This document shows positions 55,857-63,847 of a stretch of DNA of 64,000 nt, piece after piece. The position numbers were made by a program, and so were the translations under genes. Origin of the DNA: Ignavibacterium sp. (lineage in GTDB: Bacteria > Bacteroidota > Ignavibacteria > Ignavibacteriales > Ignavibacteriaceae). Position 1 is the first letter of the stretch, and the number at the start of each line of letters is the position of its first letter. The stretch covers positions 62,001 through 126,000 of the forward strand of contig JAVSMP010000001.1 of assembly GCA_032027145.1 (NCBI GenBank), in the 5' to 3' direction. Under the pieces are notes generated by a model. It worked only from the letters and a program-made list of their open reading frames with translations, was not told the DNA's origin and did not search any database.

Positions 55857-57404
55857 TTAAAACATTAACCAGCTTAAAGTTGTAAATAAAACCCAGGGGT
55901 CTTTTGGTCTTGTGTTAAAATAAGTAGCAGAAGGAGCATTGAAGAAATCACCAAGCGCTAAGTAACCAGCACTTACCCCAAGAGTAAGAAACACTTTAAG
56001 ATTATACTTAAATTCAAGATTTACTTCGGTACCCATATAAGAACTGCCGCCGGCAGGTGTAACGTTTGATAATGCTGCTGCAAGCCCAATCTTACCGCTA
56101 AATTTATTTGGTATAAAATCTTTATAGAAATTAAAGAAAGCGGCTGTAACTCCAAGTCCCATATTAGATATATCGTGAACAACCGAATAATATCTATTAA
56201 CTACCTGTGCATCGGGGAAAAGTAATAATGCACGATGTGCACTATAAATTCCAACCGGTGAACCATAAACATTACCTGTGATAACGCTATTCAATGTTCC
56301 ATCGCTTATTCCATTGTCATCACCAGTAGTATATAATCCTTCTAATGAAATTTTATCATTTGCAGTCATTCCATATTTATACTGAAGACTTGCATTTGCA
56401 CTTAATCCAAAAATACTTGCAGCCTTGCTTGTTACCGTTCCAACACTGTCTATTGTTCCGATATTAGCAACTAAGAATGCATCTGCCCAAAATCTATCAG
56501 CAAGAAAATCACGGTTGTAAGCCGAGTGAATTCCTACCCAGCCAACATTTGCTTCATACTTCTGATTAATGCCAGGAAATTTTATACGTGTTGCACCGTT
56601 ATATTCTGCCAGAGCGCTTGTCAAGCCTTGTCCTAATACACTAATACCGCCGGCATTTTTTCCTTTATCCCAAACATACCATAAACTTCCGCCCAGTTCT
56701 AAGAGCGGATGAATTCTTGAATCAACATCAAACATCCATAAAGTTACATCATCATTTTTGCTTATTTCATTTTCCCACAGCTGAAAATAGCTTAATCTGC
56801 TTTTTGTAGTAGCTGAAAGATCAGCAAATATACTTGCACCAACAGCTTGTGTCCCCCAAAAAGAAAGTTTATATCCGCTTGTCTGCGCCATTTGAACAGA
56901 ACTAATATTTGGATCACTTACATTGTCAAATAATCTTTGCAATCCAATAACAGCATTCCAATCAGAATTATCTGGTCTTATTTCAACATTAGCTAACAAT
57001 GTTTGCAGATTTACCTGTCCGGCATTTATCGCACCACCGCGATTATTACCCACACCATAAGCCTGATCGCCCCAGGTATAATCAATTTTAAATAATCCCC
57101 GGAATGTTGCAAATCCATCAAGAATAGATGGTTTATATATAAACATCGGAACAAATCGCTGCTCTGCATAAATTGCAGTTTGAGGAACAGTATTAGTTGA
57201 GTTTTGACCAAACAATCTTCCTATAACCTGCCCCTGCAATAAGTCATTTGTTGGGGTAATATTTGAACCGGTCATTCTTGTAAATGAATATCCGATAAAT
57301 TGAAATTCTTTTGGTACAGGATCTTTTAATCTATTATTATCCTGCGCAAGAAAATCAGCAGTTGTTAAAAATAAAAAAATGTTAATAAGTAGAAATTTTT
57401 TCAT
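55857..57404 (-). CDS. outer-membrane beta-barrel protein
   Basis: A 515-residue secreted protein with signal peptide (residues 1-20). The rest is alternating hydrophobic/aromatic beta strands without helices, for example AIYAEQRFVPMFIYKP and GLFKIDYTWGDQAYGVG, and the last residue is Phe (TTLSWLMF), as in outer-membrane barrels. I cannot assign a named family; it could be a porin-like importer. GGAGG precedes the ATG, which is 22 bases after a terminator T run. It lies between the repeat lipoprotein and the lipoprotein hydrolase. Confidence 0.7.
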   Translation of the reverse strand: MKKFLLINIFLFLTTADFLAQDNNRLKDPVPKEFQFIGYSFTRMTGSNITPTNDLLQGQVIGRLFGQNSTNTVPQTAIYAEQRFVPMFIYKPSILDGFATFRGLFKIDYTWGDQAYGVGNNRGGAINAGQVNLQTLLANVEIRPDNSDWNAVIGLQRLFDNVSDPNISSVQMAQTSGYKLSFWGTQAVGASIFADLSATTKSRLSYFQLWENEISKNDDVTLWMFDVDSRIHPLLELGGSLWYVWDKGKNAGGISVLGQGLTSALAEYNGATRIKFPGINQKYEANVGWVGIHSAYNRDFLADRFWADAFLVANIGTIDSVGTVTSKAASIFGLSANASLQYKYGMTANDKISLEGLYTTGDDNGISDGTLNSVITGNVYGSPVGIYSAHRALLLFPDAQVVNRYYSVVHDISNMGLGVTAAFFNFYKDFIPNKFSGKIGLAAALSNVTPAGGSSYMGTEVNLEFKYNLKVFLTLGVSAGYLALGDFFNAPSATYFNTRPKDPWVLFTTLSWLMF

Positions 57405-57426
57405 TGGTTAACCTCCAATGATTGTT

Positions 57427-57454
57427 AAAAAAAGACGGCAGCAAAACTGCCGTC
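57427..57454 (-). terminator. intrinsic terminator after the repeat lipoprotein gene
   Basis: On the minus strand GACGGCAG, loop TTTTG, CTGCCGTC is a perfect 8-base-pair stem followed by seven T residues (57433-57427). It lies 10 bases past the lipoprotein stop and 22 bases before the outer-membrane protein start. Confidence 0.85.
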
Positions 57455-57464
57455 AGTGGAAAAA

Positions 57465-58394
57465 TTATTGATAAATAAATGTTTGTATCCAGGTAGCTCC
57501 TAAAGGGATACTATTATATTTCGTACTGCCAAAACCTTCTGCAGCAGTGGGAGCAGTAAAACCGGTAATAGCAGGTGTTGTTTGTAATACTTCATACTTT
57601 AAATCTCTGGTTGTTACTCTGTAAATTCCTGTTGATGTAACAGTAGTAGGAACAGTTTGATTTAATGTAATATTCCTTATAGATGTGCCAGTGTTTGCAG
57701 CTGTACTAAAGGTACCTGAATATGTTACATCTACATTGAAGCTGTCAGTTGCAACAACTGTATATGTATTATTGCTGTTAAAAGTAGCAACAATCTTTTT
57801 TGTTTTTAAAGTTAATACTAATCCAGGCGCAACATTAGCACCTTCAGAAACCCAGGTGCCTGTCAGCAATTCTGTTGTCGGAGTTGCTGGAACAAAGCCC
57901 TGGATCCAGGTCTCGCCAAGTGCAACATTCATATATTTAGTGCTTCCAAAACCTTCAGCAGGTACCGGTGGTGTAATACCGGTTATTTCAGGTGTTGTTT
58001 GTACAACTTCATATTTCATCATGCCTTTTGAGTCCACCTGATAAATTCCTTTTGAAGTAACTGAAGTTGGAACGGTTTGGTTTAGTATTATTGAACGGAT
58101 TGATGTGCCGGTATTTTCTGAAACTGAATAAGTTCCTGAATAAGTAACTTCTGCTCCTGTACTGTCTTTTGCAATAACGGTGTATGTGTTGTTTGAATTA
58201 AATGTGGCTACAATTTTAACTGACTTTAATGTTGCAGCCAATCCGGGTGCAATCCCTGCTCCTTCTGAATACCAGGTATTGACAATTTTATCTTGTTCTG
58301 CCGGCGGTTCAACAGTATCATCCTTTTTACTTTCACATCCAACATATAAAAATGTTAATGATATGAAAAGAGCCGCTAAAAATAGACGCTTCAT
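57465..58394 (-). CDS. lipoprotein with two tandem repeat domains
   Basis: A 309-residue lipoprotein (lipidated Cys20 in LYVGC). After a short linker there are two copies of a ~130-residue domain, about residues 38-167 and 175-309. Each has W-SEGA--APGL, KIVATFNSNNTYTV, VTYSGT, ENTGTSIR/ANTGTSIR, TVP-(T/S)VTS-GIY and AEGFGSTKY ending in (E/A)TWIQ. I do not recognise the domain; it is probably beta-rich and may bind ligand on the surface. AAAAGGAGA ribosome site. Sits between the acyl-CoA synthetase and the outer-membrane barrel. Confidence 0.8.
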   Translation of the reverse strand: MKRLFLAALFISLTFLYVGCESKKDDTVEPPAEQDKIVNTWYSEGAGIAPGLAATLKSVKIVATFNSNNTYTVIAKDSTGAEVTYSGTYSVSENTGTSIRSIILNQTVPTSVTSKGIYQVDSKGMMKYEVVQTTPEITGITPPVPAEGFGSTKYMNVALGETWIQGFVPATPTTELLTGTWVSEGANVAPGLVLTLKTKKIVATFNSNNTYTVVATDSFNVDVTYSGTFSTAANTGTSIRNITLNQTVPTTVTSTGIYRVTTRDLKYEVLQTTPAITGFTAPTAAEGFGSTKYNSIPLGATWIQTFIYQ

Positions 58395-58407
58395 AACTTT
58401 CTCCTTT

Positions 58408-59946
58408 TTATTTTTTGTTTGATTTGTTAGTTAATTGATTCTTGTGCATTTGTAGTAATACCTTCTTATCAATTTTTCCTGCTTCGCTTTTAGGAAGCTC
58501 GGATAAGAATTCAATATATTTTGGAATTTTATATTTTGCTAGATTTCCTAAGCAAAACTCTATAATATCATTTTCATTTAGCTTTTCATTCTCTTTGATA
58601 ACAATATATGCTTTACCAACTTCGCCCCATTTTTCATCATCTACACCGATTACTGCTGTTTCTTTAATTTTACTATTTGTATATAAAAAAGCTTCAACCT
58701 CTGCAGGATAAACATTTTCGCCGCCGCTTATGAACATATTCTTTTTACGATCAACAACATAGAAATAACCTTCTTCATCTTTTTTTATAAGATCTCCGGT
58801 ATGAAACCATCCTTCAGTTATAGCTTCGTTTGTGGCTTTTTCATTTCTCCAATATCCAGGTGTAACAACAGGAGATTTTAACCACAACTCACCTACTTCA
58901 TTAACCTTACATTCTTCCTTGCTGTCTTTCATAACCTTTGCATCAAAATAAAAATTGGGAAAACCAATAGATCCCTTTTTTCTAATCGCATCATCCTGAT
59001 GAAGTGAAAAGCAGTTTGGACCTACTTCTGTTAAACCAAATCCTTGTCTGATAAAAACCCCTTTATTATGCCAGATATTAATTAATGGTATTGGCATAGT
59101 AGCACCGCCGACAATAGCATATCTTACAGATGAAAGATCTACTTTGTTAAAGTATTTAGAATCTGCCATCATCTGCAGCATTGTTGGAACCCCAAATAGT
59201 ATTGTAGCTTTTTCCTTTTCCATCAATTGTAGGATCAGATCAGGATCAAACTGAGTTAATAAAGTATGTGAAGCTCCGTGATGTAGAAATGGAGTGAACA
59301 AAACATTCCATCCGCCTGTATGAAAAAAAGGAGCAAAACTTTGTGTATGGTCAGCAGAGTTCAAGTCTAATCTTAATCCTGTATTTATAGAATTCCAGAA
59401 CAACATCTTGTGGGTTATGATTACTCCTTTAGATAAACCAGTAGTTCCGGCAGTATAAAGTATCATAACCGGATCATTCTCATCAATCACTACAGATACA
59501 TTAAATTCAGATTTAAGATTAGTTTCCAGTAAAAACTTTGATGGTTCATTCAGGTTTTTAATAATCTTAACTTTTGATAAGGAAGACAGCTTTGGTAAAT
59601 GATCAGAAAATTCTTCATCATAAAAAAATACTTTAGGCTCAGCATCATTTATTAAAATATCAAGTTCACGTGGCATTAATCTAAAATTTAACGGAACCAA
59701 CAATGCTCCTATTTTAATACAAGCTAAAAACAGAATAACATGTTCAGATTTGTTTTTTGAATAGATTGCAATTCTATCGCCTTTATTTATTTTATAATGG
59801 TCTATAAGATATTGTGCTAAATAATTTGTGCGATTATTAAAATCAAGGTAACTCCACTGTACATCCCGTTGATGTTCTCTGAGAAACATTCTGTCCGGAG
59901 TATAAGCTGCCCATTTATTTAACCAGTCTGTTTGAAAACTATTCAT
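58408..59946 (-). CDS. AMP-forming acyl-CoA synthetase
   Basis: A 512-residue acyl-activating enzyme of the FadD/medium-chain ligase class. The ATP P-loop is YTAGTTGLSKGV, the adenylate motif is QGFGLTEVGP, and the C-terminal hinge shows HTGDLIKKDEEGYFYVVDRKKNMFISGGENVYP with the catalytic Lys region KSEAGKIDKK. It converts a carboxylate to an acyl-CoA. Its start overlaps the symporter gene end by eight bases, so the imported acid is likely its substrate; identity of the acid is unknown. Confidence 0.93.
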   Translation of the reverse strand: MNSFQTDWLNKWAAYTPDRMFLREHQRDVQWSYLDFNNRTNYLAQYLIDHYKINKGDRIAIYSKNKSEHVILFLACIKIGALLVPLNFRLMPRELDILINDAEPKVFFYDEEFSDHLPKLSSLSKVKIIKNLNEPSKFLLETNLKSEFNVSVVIDENDPVMILYTAGTTGLSKGVIITHKMLFWNSINTGLRLDLNSADHTQSFAPFFHTGGWNVLFTPFLHHGASHTLLTQFDPDLILQLMEKEKATILFGVPTMLQMMADSKYFNKVDLSSVRYAIVGGATMPIPLINIWHNKGVFIRQGFGLTEVGPNCFSLHQDDAIRKKGSIGFPNFYFDAKVMKDSKEECKVNEVGELWLKSPVVTPGYWRNEKATNEAITEGWFHTGDLIKKDEEGYFYVVDRKKNMFISGGENVYPAEVEAFLYTNSKIKETAVIGVDDEKWGEVGKAYIVIKENEKLNENDIIEFCLGNLAKYKIPKYIEFLSELPKSEAGKIDKKVLLQMHKNQLTNKSNKK

Positions 59947-61456
59947 TGACTTTCCTTCTGTTAAACAAATATATTATTGAAGCAACAATAACTGAAAGTG
60001 AAATTGCAATAGCTGCTGAAACTCCTGGATTCTGTCCAGTTGCTATACTGAACGGCACTTTAATATTTCCATAGAAAAAACTAAAGTGAACAATTATAGC
60101 AACCAGCGAAGCTGTAATAACAGCAGACTTAGGAGTATCCTTTAAAAACATTCCAAACAAGATGGGAACAAAAGCAGCAGAGAAATAAGCATATACACCG
60201 TTCTGTGCAAAAATTCCTACGCTTAAATTCGGATTAACAAGCTGGTCGTAAGATAAAATTATAGATATCAGAGCGATTGCAATAATTACTATACGATTTA
60301 TAATTATCATTGATCTGACATTTTTATTTTCATCTTTTGGCAAATACTTGCCAAACAATGGTTTTATAATATCTGCAGTAATTGAAGTTGAGACTGATTG
60401 TATTAATCCTTCAAGTGTTGAAATACCGGCAGATATCAAACCCATTACTACAATCAGACCAACATAAACAGGAAATTCCTTAACAACATAAGCTGATATA
60501 ACTCCATCAAGTTTTAACGGTGCACCATTAATTGTCAGATCAGGGAAATCAATTCTCGCGTATAAACCTGTTATCACAACAAGAAAGAATAATACCTGCA
60601 CTATAATACCAGCCGTTAAATATTTGTTTACATCTTTATCAGTTTTAAGTAAAAGTGATTTTGTTATTATATGCGGCTGACATACAATTGCAACTCCGAT
60701 TACAATCTGCGAAAATATAATTTCAAAATAATCGCGAAACAAAAAACTTGATTCATTAGTTATTTGAGTTAGTTTTGGATCTATTGCTGAGAGCTTATCT
60801 AAAAATCCATGGATGCCATCAGAAAAATGTTTGTAACCAGAGCCAAGAAGAATAAATGCAACTATAATCATTATAATTGCCTGCACTGTGTTGGTATAAA
60901 CCATTGAGTTAGCCCCGCCAAACATCATATAACCAAAAATAAATACTACTATTCCAATCAAAATTGTAAGCTCACTAACATTTAAAGTTCTTGCTAATAC
61001 CTGAGTTAATCCGACACATATAAGAACTATGAAAGTAATTAATAGAAGTGATAGAAAAGCAAAGAACAGCCCATAACCTTTGCTTTCATATCTGGTTCCC
61101 ATCCATTGAGCCATAGTTAATGCTTTAACACTACTACCGTGTTTTCTAAATCCTTTTGTCAGCACAATTAAAGAAACCATTGCTGCAGCAGGCATTACAA
61201 ATGCATAAGAAATAACACCGCTAATTCCATAGAATGCAATGAATCCGGGATTTATGATAAAAGTTGCTGCGCTTGTCATCGATGCTGCTAAAGCCAAACC
61301 AACTGCAATTGGTGAAAATGATACATTGCCGATAGCATAATCATTGATGTTTTTTATTCTGATCGCACCGCGGATAACAAAATATAAGATTACTGAACTG
61401 TATGCTATTACAAGTATCCAGCCGGCTGTTACTAATTCCTTAGAAGCAATTCCCAT
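59939..61456 (-). CDS. sodium:solute symporter (SSS family)
   Basis: A 505-residue membrane protein with about 13 helices. Family features: AAASMTSAATFIINPGF in TM1-2, GLTQVLARTLNVSELT, FGGANSMVYTNTVQAIIM and LISAGISTLEGLIQSVSTSITADI. This is the SSS fold (PutP/ActP/pantothenate type) that couples solute uptake to Na+. AGGAAG supports the ATG. It lies between a KAS III-like enzyme and the acyl-CoA synthetase, suggesting import of an acid; substrate not deducible. Confidence 0.93.
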   Translation of the reverse strand: MGIASKELVTAGWILVIAYSSVILYFVIRGAIRIKNINDYAIGNVSFSPIAVGLALAASMTSAATFIINPGFIAFYGISGVISYAFVMPAAAMVSLIVLTKGFRKHGSSVKALTMAQWMGTRYESKGYGLFFAFLSLLLITFIVLICVGLTQVLARTLNVSELTILIGIVVFIFGYMMFGGANSMVYTNTVQAIIMIIVAFILLGSGYKHFSDGIHGFLDKLSAIDPKLTQITNESSFLFRDYFEIIFSQIVIGVAIVCQPHIITKSLLLKTDKDVNKYLTAGIIVQVLFFLVVITGLYARIDFPDLTINGAPLKLDGVISAYVVKEFPVYVGLIVVMGLISAGISTLEGLIQSVSTSITADIIKPLFGKYLPKDENKNVRSMIIINRIVIIAIALISIILSYDQLVNPNLSVGIFAQNGVYAYFSAAFVPILFGMFLKDTPKSAVITASLVAIIVHFSFFYGNIKVPFSIATGQNPGVSAAIAISLSVIVASIIYLFNRRKVNE

Positions 61457-61467
61457 AAAGCTTCCTG

Positions 61468-62460
61468 TTAAAGTTTAAAGATTGATAATGCAAAAGCTAA
61501 TCCTCCACCGGAACCAATAAATAAAACCATATCTCCCTTTTGAACTAAACCCTTTTTGCACGCATCATCAAAAGCCATTGGAATGCAAGCTGAGCCTGTG
61601 TAGCCATAGTTTTGCATTATTGTATGTCCTTTTGATCTATCAACTCCAAGATTATCAAGCGTTTCCCAAATGGAGTTGATATTTAATTGTGTGAAAAAAT
61701 ACTTGTCGATGTTATCAGGATAAATATTTAATTCATCACAAGCATCTTTAATCATCTTTGTCCAGGTTAAAGGATTTATTTCTTTAGGAAATTTTTTGAC
61801 AAACTTAAGTAAGTGATCTTTTTCTTCAATAACTTTTTGAGTAATAGGCTTGTGTGTTCCGCCAGCGTAAATCCCCATCCAATCACAGTACTGTCCTTCA
61901 GTATGTAATCTGCTGATAATAAAGCCTTCACCTTTATTATTTGTAGAAGAAAGCAAAACTCCCGCAGCACCATCAGCAAATAGTGTAACGGTTTTCTTAT
62001 CCTGCAGATTCAAATACTTACTCATTGCATAAGCACCAATAACAAGAATTTTGTTGTACTTTTTATCTGCTTGAATATATTTTGAAGCGATATCAAGTGC
62101 AGTAACAAATCCTGCACAAGCAGTATTAACATCGAAGGTACCTGCATTAACTGCATTTAGACGGAACTGAACAACTGACGAAGTTGAAGGAGAGATGTAT
62201 TCTGGCGTATCAGTTGCGATTATAATCAGATCTAATTCTTCAGCAGAGGTTTTCCCATCCTCAAGAATTTTTCTTGCAGCTTCAACACAAAGATCTGCTG
62301 CTGACTGATTTTCACTACACCATCTTCTTTCCTTTATAGCAAGATTTTCAACCAGCCATGTATCAACATCTTCACCAAGTAATTCATTAAAGTATGAATT
62401 AGGAACAACTCTTTCAGGCACATACATTCCGGAAGAGATTATTTGAGCATTTCTAATCAT
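61468..62460 (-). CDS. ketoacyl-ACP synthase III-like enzyme with altered active site
   Basis: A 330-residue thiolase-fold protein similar to FabH. The nucleophile Cys115 is kept in NTACAGF, as are PSTSSVVQ and the C-terminal IGSGGGLAFAL. However the position of the catalytic His (HQAN in FabH) reads TQLN with Thr257, and that of the catalytic Asn (GNTSAAS) reads GYTGSAC with Tyr287. It therefore cannot use the standard Cys-His-Asn chemistry. It may be a transferase or thioesterase-like variant; the pattern is seen in a side family annotated as KAS III, from memory. Overlaps fabG by four bases. Confidence 0.85.
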   Translation of the reverse strand: MIRNAQIISSGMYVPERVVPNSYFNELLGEDVDTWLVENLAIKERRWCSENQSAADLCVEAARKILEDGKTSAEELDLIIIATDTPEYISPSTSSVVQFRLNAVNAGTFDVNTACAGFVTALDIASKYIQADKKYNKILVIGAYAMSKYLNLQDKKTVTLFADGAAGVLLSSTNNKGEGFIISRLHTEGQYCDWMGIYAGGTHKPITQKVIEEKDHLLKFVKKFPKEINPLTWTKMIKDACDELNIYPDNIDKYFFTQLNINSIWETLDNLGVDRSKGHTIMQNYGYTGSACIPMAFDDACKKGLVQKGDMVLFIGSGGGLAFALSIFKL

Positions 62461-63200
62461 AAGACCAAACCGCCATCAACACTAAGCACTGTTCCTGTAA
62501 TATATTTTGCTTCATCACTGACTAAGAACAAATATGCATTTGCAATATCTTCAGGATCACCAAGCTTACCCAAAGGAGTTTTCTCTTTAAGCATTTCAAT
62601 AACTTTCTCGGGAATAGTATTAACCATTTCTGTTGCAATGAATCCCGGAGCAACTGCATTTACATTAATTCCTTTTCTTCCAAGCTCACGTGCCCATACT
62701 TTTGTCATTCCAATAATACCTGATTTTGTAGCAACATAATTAGTTTGCCCGAAGTTTCCATACAATCCTACTACTGATGAAGTATTAACAATTCTACCGT
62801 ATTTATTTTCAGCCATAATCGGAGCTATTGCTTTGGTGCAGTTAAAAACTCCGGTTAGATTAACATCAATCACTTGTTTCCATTGCTCTTCGGTCATCTT
62901 AAGAAAAGATGCGTCGCGCGTAATTCCGGCATTATTTATCAGAACATCAATTCTTTTATACTTCTGAACAATTATGTCAGCAGCATCTGTAACAGAAGCC
63001 AAGCTGGTTACATTTACTTTTTGAAATTCAATCTTTTTACTGATGTCTTTTAATTCTGCGATTGTATTATCTGCTTTTTCTTCATTAACATCCCAGATAA
63101 ATACCGTTGCGTCTTCTTCAGCAAATTTTTTAACAGTAGCTTTTCCAATTCCCTGTGCGCCGCCTGTAATTACAGTAATTTTATTTTCCAATCTTTTCAT
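62457..63200 (-). CDS. FabG-like 3-oxoacyl-ACP/CoA reductase (SDR)
   Basis: A 247-residue classical SDR of the FabG type. Cofactor motif GGAQGIGK (13-20), NNAG at 89-92, catalytic Ser141/142, Tyr155 and Lys159 in YVATKSG, and the C-terminal SDEAKYITGTVLSVDGGLVL. It reduces a 3-oxoacyl thioester to 3-hydroxyacyl or the reverse. AAGGAT ribosome site. First gene after a GTTTGAAATATTTCAAAC palindrome that ends 22 bases before the start. It is not the housekeeping FabG by location, since no other fab genes are near. Confidence 0.92.
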   Translation of the reverse strand: MKRLENKITVITGGAQGIGKATVKKFAEEDATVFIWDVNEEKADNTIAELKDISKKIEFQKVNVTSLASVTDAADIIVQKYKRIDVLINNAGITRDASFLKMTEEQWKQVIDVNLTGVFNCTKAIAPIMAENKYGRIVNTSSVVGLYGNFGQTNYVATKSGIIGMTKVWARELGRKGINVNAVAPGFIATEMVNTIPEKVIEMLKEKTPLGKLGDPEDIANAYLFLVSDEAKYITGTVLSVDGGLVL

Positions 63201-63221
63201 TTATCAATCCTTGTTTTTATT

Positions 63222-63239
63222 GTTTGAAATATTTCAAAC
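63222..63239. promoter_or_regulatory. operator candidate in front of fabG
   Basis: GTTTGAAATATTTCAAAC, a perfect 18-base palindrome (TTTGA-N6-TCAAA core), lies between the regulator stop (63262) and the fabG start (63200). A matching TTTGA-N6-TCAAA site lies 12 bases before the regulator start. Likely binding site of the GbsR/MarR protein encoded beside it. Confidence 0.65.
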
Positions 63240-63261
63240 GATTAGTTGAAAAAAATTATTA

Positions 63262-63750
63262 TCAGCCTAAAAGCTTGCTTCTCTCTTTAGTCCAGGATAA
63301 AAGAAAATTGTTATAATGATCCTCCATTAATAGATAGAATCTTTCCATCTCAATCATTCTCTTCCCAATTGATTTAAGACTCTCGCTCTTTGATGACTTA
63401 ATTTCTTCTTTTAGTTGTTTTGCAATACGGGTATTATTCTTAATTAATTCCAAATTGTTTCTGAATGCATGTTCAAACACTTCCGGTTCTATCTCGTAAT
63501 AATCTTTTCTGTTGTCGTTTGGCATCCAGACTTTTCGGATCAAATGCTTGTCTCTTAATCTTCTTACTATTTGACTGATTGGTCCTTTACTTCTTCCAAG
63601 TTGCTTGGTTATTTCGTCTAATGATAATGGTTCCGGAGAAAATAAAAGAAGAGCAATGATATGCCCCATTAACTTACTTAAACCAAATGCCTTGTAAGCA
63701 TCTCCAAATCTTTGAATAAGTTCTTTTTTTATTTTTTCTTCTGTAGTCAT
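63262..63750 (-). CDS. GbsR/MarR-family transcriptional regulator
   Basis: A 162-residue winged-helix regulator. The helix-turn-helix is LSLDEITKQLGRSKGPISQIVRRLRDKHLIRKVW, followed by the wing NDNRKDYYEIEP, and a C-terminal dimerisation helix (ERFYLLMEDHYNNFLLSWTKERSKL). This is the GbsR subgroup of MarR proteins, which respond to small molecules. It lies upstream of the acyl cluster on the same strand with 61 bases to fabG. The two palindromes suggest repression of itself and the cluster. Ligand unknown, possibly an acyl-CoA. Confidence 0.88.
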   Translation of the reverse strand: MTTEEKIKKELIQRFGDAYKAFGLSKLMGHIIALLLFSPEPLSLDEITKQLGRSKGPISQIVRRLRDKHLIRKVWMPNDNRKDYYEIEPEVFEHAFRNNLELIKNNTRIAKQLKEEIKSSKSESLKSIGKRMIEMERFYLLMEDHYNNFLLSWTKERSKLLG

Positions 63751-63761
63751 CAGTTTTTACT

Positions 63762-63777
63762 TTTGATATTTTTCAAA
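63762..63777. promoter_or_regulatory. operator candidate in front of the GbsR/MarR gene
   Basis: TTTGA, six bases TATTTT, TCAAA: same half-sites and spacing as the palindrome at 63222-63239, located 12 bases upstream of the regulator ATG (63750). Consistent with autoregulation. Confidence 0.55.
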
Positions 63778-63847
63778 CGTTAAAAACTTAGCCCGAATTT
63801 CTTTTAAAGTCAAGGTCAAATGCCAGAGAAAGTCATTTTGCAGGATA

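Noticed and set aside
55857-57404. SusC/TonB-dependent receptor
   Set aside because: At 515 residues it is too short and has no plug domain or TonB box; a simple barrel is more likely.
53993-63200. OleABCD olefin-biosynthesis cluster
   Set aside because: The fold families match (thiolase-like, alpha/beta hydrolase, AMP ligase, SDR), but the SDR is a short FabG rather than the extended OleD type, the thiolase-like protein lacks the His and Asn, and symporter and outer-membrane genes do not belong.
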